Positions 35,837 through 47,547 of a stretch of 64,000 nt of DNA are shown one piece after another. The first letter of the stretch is position 1. Each line of letters starts with the position of its first letter. Position numbers and translations under genes: made by a program. Below the pieces are notes generated by a model that was not told where the DNA came from, made no database searches, and worked only from the letters and a program-made list of their open reading frames with translations. The stretch is from Centroberyx gerrardi (taxonomy: Eukaryota > Chordata > Actinopteri > Beryciformes > Berycidae), in the NCBI RefSeq assembly GCF_048128805.1, contig NC_135999.1:22493659-22557658 (forward strand), read 5' to 3'.

Positions 35837-36204
35837 TAGGGCTGGGCATATCACTATGTACTGTCACATTTACCTCGATAAATGAAGCGAAAATTTGTTT
35901 ATTTTTCTAACCCCGGTGCAGAAATACAGCATTCACCATTAGCATCATAAATATTAAAATTATGCTTTTATTTTGAAGGTAAACCCATTTTACTTCTGGT
36001 CTCATTTTGTTCATCTCTGGCTGGCTTGACGCAGCCGATTATACACTAACAATGCTGCAGTTTAACTGAAGCAACACAAATGAAACCGTAAGGTTGGCTA
36101 CTTGACAAATGTATTTACCGAACATACTGACATGTAGAAAATGTGGTCGCTGAGAGAGTGCCGGTGTCGGTTTTTGTAAATTTTCGGTAAATCGCCCAGC
36201 CCTA
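35837..36204. mobile_element. Complete 368-bp hAT-type MITE with TSD
   Basis: Ends tagggctgggc and gcccagcccta are perfect 11-base inverted repeats. They are flanked by 8-base direct repeats ctatgggg (35829-35836) and ctatggga (36205-36212), 7 of 8 identical, as hAT insertion makes. The interior has no ORF of note. Confidence 0.85.
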
Positions 36205-37362
36205 CTATGGGAATTAAGAAAGTATCACATTACTATCCATGAGTCAAAGTGGCTGGTTGATTCCAAAATTCAACACCCATTTGTTTACCTACCAAAGGGT
36301 CTAGTAGAATAAGCAAACTTATCAGCCACAATCAAAATTGAGTGTTAGTATTTCCCAACCTGAGCGTAAGGGCAGCGATCTCCAGGACATCAAGACAGAA
36401 TACCACCTTACTTTCTACAGTCGAACTACTTGGGAAGACTACAGAGGAATAAACCAACTCCCTCCAATCCATCCAATTCCTCCTTCCAGTATGAGCCTTC
36501 TTTGAATATTTCACAATTCAACTCTTCTTTCATGCCCTCAGTCTTCTCTCTGGCACAAAAATAGGCAAAACAAAGAAAGGTGTAGCCTGTGTGTTTTGTG
36601 TGCCACGTTACATGCCATCCTTTTGCCTAGAATCACCACAACCAATGCATTAGCTAGTGTCCTAGTGATACAGGTTAAATCAGTTGTAATTCCTTGTTGA
36701 ACGTGAGGCCTAAACTAGACCTTCCTATTGTTTTTTCCAGCTTACATGTATTTAAACTCATAGGACTGCTGTAGAAATGGGGTCTTCACATATTATTTTG
36801 CTGTTTAACTCATGCAGGTTAGTAGGTAAGTGCATAAAAAAGGGTGGAGACTATTTATCTAGTGCTCCCTTCGTGAGAAATAAAGATCAAGAGAGTGAGT
36901 GACAGTGAAAGAGAGAAACAGTCAGTCAGTCAGAAAGAAAGAAAGAGAGAAAGAAAGAAAAAGACAGAGAGATAGGGAGTGAGTGAAAGAGAGTGTGTCA
37001 AAGTGCGGACCAAGTCCTTGAAAGCTGTAATGCCTGCATGTTTTCCTTCACACGGCCTACATGAACTGGCACCAAACTGACAGTATGGATCAGCTTGGGC
37101 CATAATCAGAGACACTGATCAATTTATATCTGTCTGATCGTCTGTTTGTAGGGCAAGTTCCTCCTCTCCTTCTCATTGTGTTCTCTCCATACTCCCATTT
37201 CTTCCTCACTTCCTACCTTCCAAGATAATGGGCACATGTACATGCGTGCACCCACATGGGCACAAACGGACATGTGCACACACACACATACACTATTGTC
37301 TGAGCCTCCAACAGTTAATATTCATATTCCATGGAGAGTTCAGAAATGGGTCAGTTACACAC

Positions 37363-37397
<35 letters not shown>

Positions 37398-38411
37398 ACC
37401 CAGGATCTGGTAACAGTTGAGGATCCGAAACAGGACTTGCAAGTTCCATTCAAACGGGCATTACAGGACCTGCTAGACCACTGCAAGCACGTGGCTGCCA
37501 TGTCACCAATCAGACCTAAAATCAGTCAAAACTCCATATTATACCTTTGAACAAACGCTTTCATTCAAATACTGCCAGTGCCAGCAGATACTTTTGCATT
37601 TCATTTCCCTTTGCACGTTCCAAGCAAAAGAATGGATCATTGAAAAAGTCAAAAGACAGCAGTCGATGTGACCCTTGCACTTCTTTCTTTTAGTTATAAT
37701 AATGAATTAGTTCCTACTGCAGCGCTCACTGAAAGTCATACTGGATAAAAGAGTCACCTAAATGTCTAAAATGTAAATGTGAATTAAATCAGTAAAGGAT
37801 GTCAAAAACAGGCAAATAAACATGTACTTTTAACTTTGTATTACCGGGGTGAAAGCAGATGGGGAGCTCGACTCCATTACGAATGTTATTCCAACTGGTG
37901 AGTCAATCAGAAAGTCTCATGATCGCTCGGTATTCTGCAGATTCATTTTGACAGTCCAACTTTCCCACCATGAAATCCCAATGGACACATCCCAACAACG
38001 AGAAAGAGAAAAATCCAAACTCGCCTTGTCGCACAGGAGTCCATGATATTCACAGAGCGGGCTTCGCATCTACACTTCGCTGCTGTTTGAAAAAATCCAC
38101 AAAAAGTGGAGGAGGAGAATGAAGGAATGAGAGAAATGCATTCTGGCTGTGGTGCAGCAAGAGAGAGAAAGTGTCAAGACTTTTTTTTCTCCATCTCTCT
38201 CTCCGTCTGTCTCTCCCCTTCTCTCTGTCTGACATCCCACTTGTCTCTGTCGCCTTGCTTTCCATCCATCCATCAATCCATCTGCCTCTTCTCTCTGCCT
38301 GCACGCCAACAGTCTGCCTGTTCCATGCTGTGGAAGGAACCTCTCAGAGCGACTCAGCACTTCTCAGCCCCAGCCCTGCCCCCGGATCACATGACAAGGG
38401 TGGAACACATA

Positions 38412-38414
<3 letters not shown>

Positions 38415-38449
<35 letters not shown>

Positions 38450-38543
38450 ATCACATGATCTTTCAACAACAGAGCTTTTGTTCCAAGTAACTGGGGCTGC
38501 TGCTAACGATACAACGCCCTGCCTTGTGCCCTGCCCTTTTAAC

Positions 38544-38601
<58 letters not shown>
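38415..38601. repeat. Two (CA)n microsatellites
   Basis: (CA)n at 38415-38448 and a longer (CA)n at about 38544-38601, 95 bases apart, in the elf2 first intron. Confidence 0.95.
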
Positions 38602-38606
<5 letters not shown>

Positions 38607-40355
38607 CAGTGATGACAAGACAAGCAAATACACAGCAAGTATGACCTCAGGTTCTACTTGACCCTCACCCCCCACTCCCTTCACACACACACACACATAC
38701 ACACTAACTCCACTGTGCCTCAGTTTCATCTAGTCGAGTTATGAATTTTTCCGTTTATACTGTCAGGTTCAGGCTCTCATCACTCAAAGAGCAGTACAGT
38801 AAGCCTTCTGTGCATTGCCACAAGAGATTACAGCCCCCAGTAATAATCTCATACGATAATATATAATATGACTATATCAGCCTCCAGGTGAGTGCATCCC
38901 CTTCCACTACACACACACTCTACAACTGTCCCACTGCTTGACAACCAAACCCAACACTCACGGTTTGCTTTTATTAGCACTCCCCCACCTCTCCTGTTCC
39001 CCATCATCCCCCATCCATCCAATCACCATGGTAACCCAACCCTCGTGCTCGGTGTCTGTCTTTGCCCTACAGCCCCTCTCTCTTCAGCTCCAACACAAAA
39101 CATTCAAGCAACGCTCTGGACCGGCCGCCAAGCAGCAAACCTTCAGAGCGGCGCTCAACTGGTGCGCTCACTGTTGCTTAGACTAGAGGATATATGGGCT
39201 GGGCAAAAGGCAAGCTGGTGAATCATTTACCAGCACAAAGCACTAACACTCCAATGCAAAATACAGTGAAGACAGCAGGTTAAGGGTGGCCTGCGCACGC
39301 CAAACAGTATTACTACAGCATACGCATTCAAAACTATGTTTAATATTTACTGCTAAAGCATACTGAAGACCAGTAACTTAAACAGCATGGCACAAAACAC
39401 TAGGACAGTAGATGATATTCATGTACATTATCTGCCAAGATGGTCTAGTGGGTGGGGATGAACAACAAACACTATTTTCATCTATCACACTTACATACAT
39501 TTGTTGGTTTATCACTGTCCAAATGAACTAAATTAAGCTTATGGGTGCCAAACAGGCAGCAGGGAAGCAAGCTCTAACATCAGTCATTTTCTAGACAAAA
39601 CTTTCAACAAGCAATGAAGAAATGTCAAAAGATGGTAACAGAGTCTTACCAGAGTAAGCTGGCATGGCATCAGTCTCATTGTCCTAGTTATCACCAGCTG
39701 GCACTATATCATTTTGCACCATTACAATATTTACATGCTGTTCTACAAAGTGTGTTGAAGCTAGTTTAGTTTGCTTAGGTTAGTAACTACTACATACAGA
39801 GAGGTAAGGTACTGTTAGAGCAAAGGTCTAACTTGCTACAGACCAGATCCACCCCTGCCTGCAGTCACTCAGTTGGCTGGCCGCCTGTTTGTATTGGTTA
39901 CAAATGGAAAGCCATGAGAGGTGTGTACAGCAAGATTATGTCAGGCATGTACACTACAGCAAGCCAGAAAGGGAACTTACTGTTGCAATAATACCTTTGC
40001 TCTTCAATGCAGCGAGCCTGACCAATGAATTATTAGCCAGCTCTCCTATCTGATAAATAATGTAACGTTAGTTAACCTAGCAGACTATGAATCTTTCTGC
40101 GCAAAACCCAAACAAGCACCAAATCCACAATTTCTGAGTGCACATTGCACAAAAGCAGCAACCTGGCTAGAAATAGATTGTTTCGCTTGCTAACAACTCC
40201 CGTCAGTTGCAATAAGTGGAATAATATGGCAACTGACATCAACCTAACTTAGCTAATGTTAGCTAGCTAAATTAGCTGTCTAACAAGCTGTCAGAAGAAG
40301 ACACAAATCATGCGGCTAATGTTGGCTAACGTTAGGTCAGCTCACCTGACCTTAC

Positions 40356-40780
40356 CTTGGAAGTCTTCTTTTTGCTCAGTGATGGATGAACAACTTTGTT
40401 TTCAGGCAACAAGTTGACGTTAGCTGGTCAGCTAATGTGAGTGTGCTGTCTGTGTGTGACATCCAGTAACCTCTCCGGACGGTTTCGATCCTGCTGTCGC
40501 CTGTCAAGCTGAAGCTGGAGTCCCGAAGCTAACGCTAGCTCATCCAACGCTAGCTGTTTGTCTCCATGATGAAGACCCCGAAACCACCAGACAGACGATT
40601 ACAGACACGATACCATCGCAGCGCTTCAGTTATTTGTGTGGGACAATAAATACATAGAGAAGTAGTCGCTGGTGAAGAGGGGCTGCCCCTCCGCTAATGG
40701 AGACTGATCCAGGTCAAAGCCAGTTGTCAGTTTACTTGCTTGTTCTCGCGAATGACACTCGTGACGTCACGTCGTAGAAT
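40356..40780 (-). promoter_or_regulatory. elf2: Upstream elf2 promoter and non-coding first exon (proposed)
   Basis: On the minus strand a good donor (TTCCAAG then GTAAGG) ends a candidate leader exon at 40356. Some 390-410 bases upstream are a full CRE, TGACGTCA, at 40762-40769 and TCTCGCGA at 40744-40751, both typical of TATA-less CpG promoters. The region is locally CpG-enriched compared with its surroundings. It would feed the long elf2 form. The transcription start is not determinable by eye. Confidence 0.5.
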
Positions 40781-40789
40781 AAACCATAA

Positions 40790-42170
40790 AAGCTCTTTGG
40801 AATAAACTCCCTCCTTTGCTTTGGCTTCCCCGCGTTTTGTAAACACGTTTATCCTTTTGTTTGACTTAATCTCCTCCACAAACTATAACCAAAAATATGT
40901 GGCTTAAGTATAGTGGAAATGTTCTATTCATTTTCTTGCTTCCCCTCTGTCTTAAAGCAATTATACCAATGATAATGATCACAAGTCCTATCAACTCTCC
41001 TAAAAAGCTAATAACCAGCCAACAGATCAAATTAAAGTATTTGTCTCCACCAAGTGGTCAATGAACTGACATTCACCGGCACCGTGCAACAGCGCTTGTT
41101 TATTAAGCATAAAGATACATAGGACTATCATGGTGATTATTGACCATTGGTTGAGCAGAAGAGAATACAGCAAAACTGACGTCAACTGTTTATGTACCTC
41201 TTCATTTCAACAGTGTGAACATTATTGTATGGCAACGCTGTATTGCTTTACATTCCAATTCAGTGAATAATAACTATATATACTGTATATATTTCTCTGT
41301 GTAGTGCACCAACAAAGATATTTGAAATAAACTATCTATACCTCATGGACAATTTGTTCAATATAAACATCTTAGTTATGAATCAATTTATACAAGTTAG
41401 TTTGAACTTTTTGTTTATTTGTTAGTTATTCATTCTTTGTTATAACATGTAAAATATAGACAACCATGACACTATTGTAAACGTGTCATATATATAATGT
41501 ATTTGAACCTGTGCAAAAAAATAAGCAAAATTAAGCAATATATATATATGACATAGTATATAATATATGATATATGTATATATACAGTATGTACGGTGTA
41601 CGCTTTATTTTGCTTAATTATGATACTTACCAATACCTAACAATTCAATTATCTTACCTTACCAATTCTAGCAAATGTTAATATATTTGTTTATTCTAGC
41701 AAATGTTTTTTATATTTTAAGCAAATACCCACCCTTTAATCAAAAACTCTCTAACACAGCATTAGGGTAACAAAAACTAACCACTTCCATTCTTCCAATT
41801 CACCACCTATCAAGAAACTTTGGTTACATTCAACTGGTCATGAAAAGCTTTGCAATAGTGGCACCTGGAGGAAGTGAGACATAATGGGAATATACTTCAT
41901 ACTGATACATTTCCACAGGGATAAACAGCAGGGAGCGCAACTATCCAAAACCTTACAAAGGTGTGCTCCTGCTGTAATATACAACATGGACAGAAACAGA
42001 AAGAGAACAGAAACATTAAGAAAGCATTATAGAAAGCATTATACATTCAAGAAAGGACACATAATTAATTTAACCTATAAGTAATTCTACTCTTGATGTA
42101 CTTTTCATTGGTCATCCTGGCTTGACTGACAGATAGGTGAATGTTTTGGAAGGCACATCTGTCTGTCTTC
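40790..42170. other. Intergenic elf2-mgarp spacer
   Basis: AT-rich with short (TA)n runs near 41275 and 41540-41585. On the minus strand AATAAA at 41604-41609 could end the long mgarp transcript, leaving under 1 kb to the elf2 promoter. No gene seen. Confidence 0.5.
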
Positions 42171-42173
42171 ATC

Positions 42174-43995
42174 TCACGACTGGGCCGCCACCACCGCCAT
42201 CGACTCTGTGGCTGAAACAAACATAAATAACAATAGTTTTGTTTGGTAGAAATACATAACCTGACTATACATTACCTAGTGATTTAGGGACCAATACTTG
42301 GTTCTTATCATAGAATTTGAATAAGTAGAATGGACATATGTTACACATCTGTGTAGCCTTTCCAACATGTGTTATCCACTATCGTCTCAGAATTTGTAGC
42401 GAGCTCTTAAAAAAACATATGAGCGAATATGATTCACACTAGCCTCATCACCTCTGCTACCAAAGAATAGCACTTATTTTGGAGATGTCCATTCTACTAT
42501 ATCTAGTTCTATGCAGAGTCCTACAGACAGCTGTGTTTCTATGTCTCTTTTTAACTCTTTACCTTCTCAACTGTACTATTACATCACTGAGCAGCTTTTT
42601 ACAGTCCATTTAGACAGCTGTGACACTGTGGATACAGGCAGAAATAGAATAGACTCAGATGATGCAAAATGGAACAGTGATAACATGTGATAATCCATTC
42701 AGCCACGTCAGCTTTACTGTGTCTTATTCTTGTGGTATTTGTGAATCAGGATTTATCTGAATCTGGTAATCTAGTAGTCTGTATCACTGCCAATTGTCCA
42801 TTATACTGCATTTCTGCACACAGGCAATGTGTTTCTCTCTGTAATATGTGACTGCCTTTCTAATCCATCTCAGGATCCCAAAATAGCACAAAATGTAAAC
42901 ACACCCAGGCACACAAACATATTTGTGTTGTGTTTGTGTTCTTACTTTGTCCTTCCACCAGTGACACTGCCTCCTTGGCCTCCTCTGCTATATCCATGAC
43001 TCCCTCACTGGCCAGCTGCACCTCCACCTGCACTCCCAGGGCAGCAGGTGGAGCCACCTCCTCTTCTGCTGATGACCCTAATCCAGAGTGGCAGGAGTGG
43101 CAGTGCTTGGCCTCCTTCACTGGTGCCTCTGATGTTGATTCTGGTTCAGCAGCTAGAAGGACCTCCAGGTCTGATCCAGTGGAGGCTGCTGCCAGCTGAT
43201 TTGTGTCCACAGCTGGTGAAGCTTCTTCGTGTGCTGGTGCTTCCTCGACTGCCTCCTCTGCTGGTGGTGCCTCTGCTGCTGGCTCCGCTGGGGCTCCGAC
43301 TGCGGCCTCCTCCACTGATGTTTCAGCATCAGGGGCCTTCTCAGCTAGAGCTGCCTCTTCCACTGGAACAGCTTCTTCAATGAGGGTAGCCTCCTCAACA
43401 GGTGCAGCTTCCTCAGTGGGAGCAGCCTCTTCTGAGGAGGCCTCCATAGAAGAGGCAGCCTCCTCAGGGACCGGAGCCTGAGCCCCGACCTCAACCTCGG
43501 CCTCTCCTGCTTCCTCCACCGCGGGGGATGAAACCATAGCTTCTTCTTCAGAAGGAGGTGTAGCTGCCTCCTCCTCCTCATCTGCTGTAGCAGGAGCAGG
43601 TGGATTCTCTGCAATCACCTCCTCAGTAGCTGGAGCTTCTGCATCTTTTGTGTCAGCCACTTCCTCGGCGGGGGGATCAACAGCAACAGCAGGAGCTTCT
43701 GCAGACTTGGGCTCCTCCTCGTTTACTACAACAGCAGCTTCATCAGCTTCAGGTAGAGCTGCCGCTTCAGCTACTGCTTCTTCTGCTACTTTTTTAGCTT
43801 CTTCCTCCTCGGTTGCCTCTAGGACTTCTGACTGTAGCCCGTCCACTGTGGATCCCAAAGCTCCAGGTGCCTTCCCATCTCCTTCCATTTGCTGGATGGC
43901 TTTGACTATGCTGGTCTCTCCAACGGAAGCCGCAGCAATCTCGACTGAAGAGCCAGCCAGCATCTTCACAGCTGTTAGGAGGTGTGGCATAGACT
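42174..43995 (-). CDS. mgarp: Alternative terminal exons of mgarp (long Ala/Glu-rich form)
   Basis: A 1050-base exon (43995-42946) opens with AG after acceptor CCATCAG. It completes a Glu codon with the last G of mgarp exon 3 (51087), giving SKSK-ESMPHLLTAVKML. It encodes about 350 residues, mostly A, E, V, P and S in imperfect EEAA-type repeats, with a short Cys/His motif KHCHSCHSG near the end. Donor GTAAGA at 42945 joins a last exon 42211-42174 encoding TTESMAVVAAQS and TGA. Together with mgarp exons 1-3 this gives a 444-aa protein. MGARP C-termini are typically Glu-rich, which fits. Alternatives are a separate tandem gene starting at the internal ATG (43990) or an exon-duplication product. 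Coding nature is very likely; the link to exons 1-3 is inferred from phase, strand and composition. Confidence 0.7.
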
Positions 43996-43999
43996 CTGA

Positions 44000-46900
44000 T
44001 GGAGAAAAGGGGACAGAAAGTAATGGTTTTGAGATACACAGAGAATTTGAGTTCACACACTCAAATGACCCCAAAAGCATGATGACTATAAAGGCCTATT
44101 TGAGCTTCATGGACAGTAAAATTGCTTTAACATTGATGTCTTCTCCTCTACCTTAAGTCCAGCACCACATCAATATTGTAACTGCTGTATGATGTTGCAT
44201 TGTAATAGTTCTATATTTTGCAATGCACTATACTGTAGGATGTATTGTGTCTTTTAAGAGACTGACAGCCTCCTGTACTATGGACCTTACTGTGATTTCC
44301 CTCTGAAACATTACACCTCATGTCTGCAATATATGGTACATCTCTACCGCAGTGTGTGAGTAATATGGCTTATACACAGGAGATCAGATACAAAACCCAA
44401 TGTGATCTTATTAAAAAAAAACAGTAATCAGTAATGCTTAGATTAATCCTTGCGTGATTTTCTTTGTGTTGTGTGTCGTTTTGTATAAATTCCACTTACC
44501 TTGACCAGGCCTCTACCACTGGGCGGTATAAATCACCATTGGTTCAGGAAATACTCTACAGGAGACTACTCAGCCAGTTCATGCCCCTTCTCTTGGTGTA
44601 ACCTTTCAGACAAAGTTTGAAACACGTACATTTGTCATAGGCCTTAAGGTAACTGTTAGCTTAGATGCATCTTGTGAACGCTCCAATGCAGCTACTAAAG
44701 AAAATCTTGGTTTGGGTGTTTGCCAATGCCATAATTCAAGTTCTTGATAACACTCAATATTGATACAGCTTGTATGGCTCATTTCTTTGACATGGATTCA
44801 TGCTAGATGTGGCTGTTCTTTTAATGTTGATCTCAACAAGGCTTTCAAAATGTATTAGTTATATGGCATTTCTGCTTTGTTCACGTACAGTGTAAAGTAA
44901 TAAGAATGATGGGAGAAAGAGGTAAGATGTCAAAGGTCATCTGCTAGGTTGACACCCACAACCTGCTGAGCATCAGGACACCCTAAAACAAGCTTTGTAA
45001 TCTAGGATTAGTCTTAGCCAGTGCCTGTGAAGCAGCTTTAACTTGTACTCGTCACAATCAAGACTCCATGTCAAATGTTTAAAGACAAAAAATTGAAGAG
45101 ACAGAAGCAAAATCTATTACACAGCAGCAACATGATGCACTTTTAAGTGCTTGCAGAGACCTTTTAAGGTCTCTGCAAGGTCTGCAAGTTTCTTCACAAC
45201 TTGTTGAACAGGACCTGTCACATCCATTAGCCACGGTTTTTAGCTGGTTACTGCCCGCAGCTCTCTTCTGCTGCTTGTAAAAACTTATTTATGACTAGCT
45301 TAACACGGACCAAAATATTACAGGTAAAGTCTGATCAGAAGTTGGGCGAGGCTGATCGGTTTGCTTTCCAGGTGTGACAAAAAGGAATGAACTGGAGTAC
45401 ATGGCATTCAGGGCAAGAGGTATTCAACTGTAAATGGTGCCAAATAAGAAAGTTGTCATTTAATCTTCAACTCAAATGCATAGGGGCATGAACATGGCAC
45501 CGGGATCCTTCAATAAAGGGAGTATCTCTACAGGAAATGGGTTATTCTACACCTGTAAGTATTATTCAAACACATTCTACATCCAAAAAGGTTTAAGATA
45601 GAGAGGCAGGGTATAGGAGAAGTGTTGGAAGGACTCAAGCACACAACAAAGGTTTAACAAAGGGTGACTTTTGAATAATATACAAGATTAGATATTGATT
45701 CTGAATCAATATTGGGAATAGCGTTATTTCATTGTTCTACAGCCTACAAAAGTGTTGCGAAACAAGGACAATAAGGGGCAAAAATTCAGAAAGGTCCAAT
45801 AACACATGCAGGGACAAAAAAAAAAAAAAAAAAATACCCTTACATAAATGCAAGAAAAAAATGCAATATAGGACCAAAAAAGAATGACAATGTCTTTATT
45901 GAACAACTTCAACTTCCCTTATTATTCACTGATAATGTTTCATTCTTAGATAAACACTAAACTGTATTAGTCATAAATGACAACTTTGAAAACAAGTATG
46001 AAACATCCAATGCGGAGAGATAGAGGTGAAAGAGCGGTTTCTAGTGTTACCTTGAAGATTTAAATTCACAGTTAAGAGACAACACCACAACAGTGTCTGA
46101 ACATAAAAAAGGAAAAAATGGCTTTGAGACGAAAAGACCGGTAACGGATAGTCATACAGACGGTCAGCATGTTTGTATGGTCTGATGTGTGTGAAGCCCA
46201 AATGCTACAGTTAAGCTTGTATGTGGCTGGTAAATTGGTGGTGATCTACAAAAAAGGTGGCAGGTTCAGGCTTTATTTCCACAAGTGATAAGGCAAGTCA
46301 AATGGTCAGTTAGATGAAGTGGGTGCAGATTTCCAGTGGGTTCAAGCTTAGTGTTGAGGTGGAAAATTAATCTTGATGTGTGCTTGCCCTAAAAGAGTAC
46401 TCGGATGTGATAAAGAAGGATTAAATGGTGATTCTGTAGTAAAGAACCAGAAGTGCGGGAGCAAAACAATTCAGGTTCAGCTCAATATTTGCATTCAAAG
46501 GTCTGTTTGACTCCTGTAAGTGCTGTACGAGGATTTCAAGTGGACCAAATGACTACAATAAATGTGCATTATCAATAAAGGCATTTTCAACTTTGAGTAT
46601 GTATTCACACTGTGCAGCCTTGACAGATTGTGACGACGCCATTTAATCCTTCTTACGTCTTACTCTGGAGAGTTTGTGTAAATAGCTTTTTATCTGAGAG
46701 AAGAAAAGTAGACAAGAGCTGGAGGAAAAGGAGCTAGCAGGTTTTTGGTCACATTTCACAATAAGATACAGACGAATCAGAATGAAACACACTGCCTCCT
46801 TAACCCTCATATACAGTAGATCTACCATTTGCATAATAACCATAACCTGTCTCAAGTGTTTTAAGATTCAGGGGGGTTATATAACACACAGCTTTATCTG

Positions 46901-47540
46901 ACATTGAAGAGTTGCTAAGCTGGATACGAGTGAGTGAAAACTATGTTGAAAGCAATAAAAGACTGAACAATTTTCTAAGAAAGGGGAGAAGTCATTCCCG
47001 CCATTTTTATATTTCAGGCAAGTGAAGGAACAAGATGCAGGCTTACGTCCCATTTTAAAGAGCACTTGGAATATCTTTACAGATCTTCAGGACAACATTA
47101 GTTACATTCATCAACACTTAGTTCTATCCCTTGTACCCACAATTCAACACTCCTCCACACAACTGCATGGACAGCAGCCAAACCATAACTTGGATTTGCT
47201 CTGGCGATGAGAATTCCTACAGAAATTGAATTTTCCAAACAGAATTTAAGTGGCTTTAATAACGTAATCTGACCTGGCAGCTAAATGTCAAATGCTATGG
47301 TTTGGGTCTGTTCAGGGTGGGTTGAGGTAAGGGCAAGGGCACCCAAAAACTGGACTGATGGACCCCTAACGAGCATGCATTAACCAGCTGGAAGTGAAAA
47401 CCAAATGCCGTTTGCCCCTGGTATTTATGCATCTTTAAAGAAAAAAGGGGTTCACAAGTCCATTTTTCCTGGGCCCAAAGAAGTGGGACACACAGCACAG
47501 CTAACCCCTAGCCCTCCCGTCTGGGTGAACCTCGAACCGC
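44000..47540. other. mgarp short-form 3' UTR and intron of the long form
   Basis: No coding exon recognised. It includes a 30-bp palindrome at 45150-45179, an A20-type run at about 45818-45835, and minus-strand AATAAA signals at 46272-46277 and 45895-45900 that can end the short mgarp transcript. Confidence 0.5.
45895..45900 (-). terminator. mgarp: Candidate AATAAA of the short mgarp transcript
   Basis: The minus strand reads CAATAAAGACATTGTC about 1.65 kb after the short-form stop. An alternative AATAAA lies at 46272-46277, about 1.27 kb after it. Confidence 0.4.
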
Positions 47541-47547
47541 CAATGCC

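Larger units (their letters stand above)
34096..40355. other. Long first intron of elf2 (long form)
   Basis: No coding exon recognised. It holds (CA)n at 34423-34457, a MITE at 35837-36204, a purine-rich GA/GAAA run at 36884-36990, (CA)n at 37366-37394, a LINE/SINE tail at 37718-37790, and large (CA)n tracts at 38415-38448 and 38544-38601. The 40.0-40.35 kb part repeats the word agctaacgttagct, common in fish DNA. Confidence 0.5.

Noticed and set aside
43048-43614. Plus- and minus-strand frames overlapping the mgarp long-form exon
   Set aside because: Composition shadows (poly-Leu, poly-Ser/Ala) of the Ala/Glu repeat; the spliced frame with matching phases explains the region better.
44520-44545. 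TATAAAT with a nearby ATTGG word as an internal promoter
   Set aside because: The TATA word is on the plus strand, where no gene follows; it does not serve the minus-strand mgarp exons.
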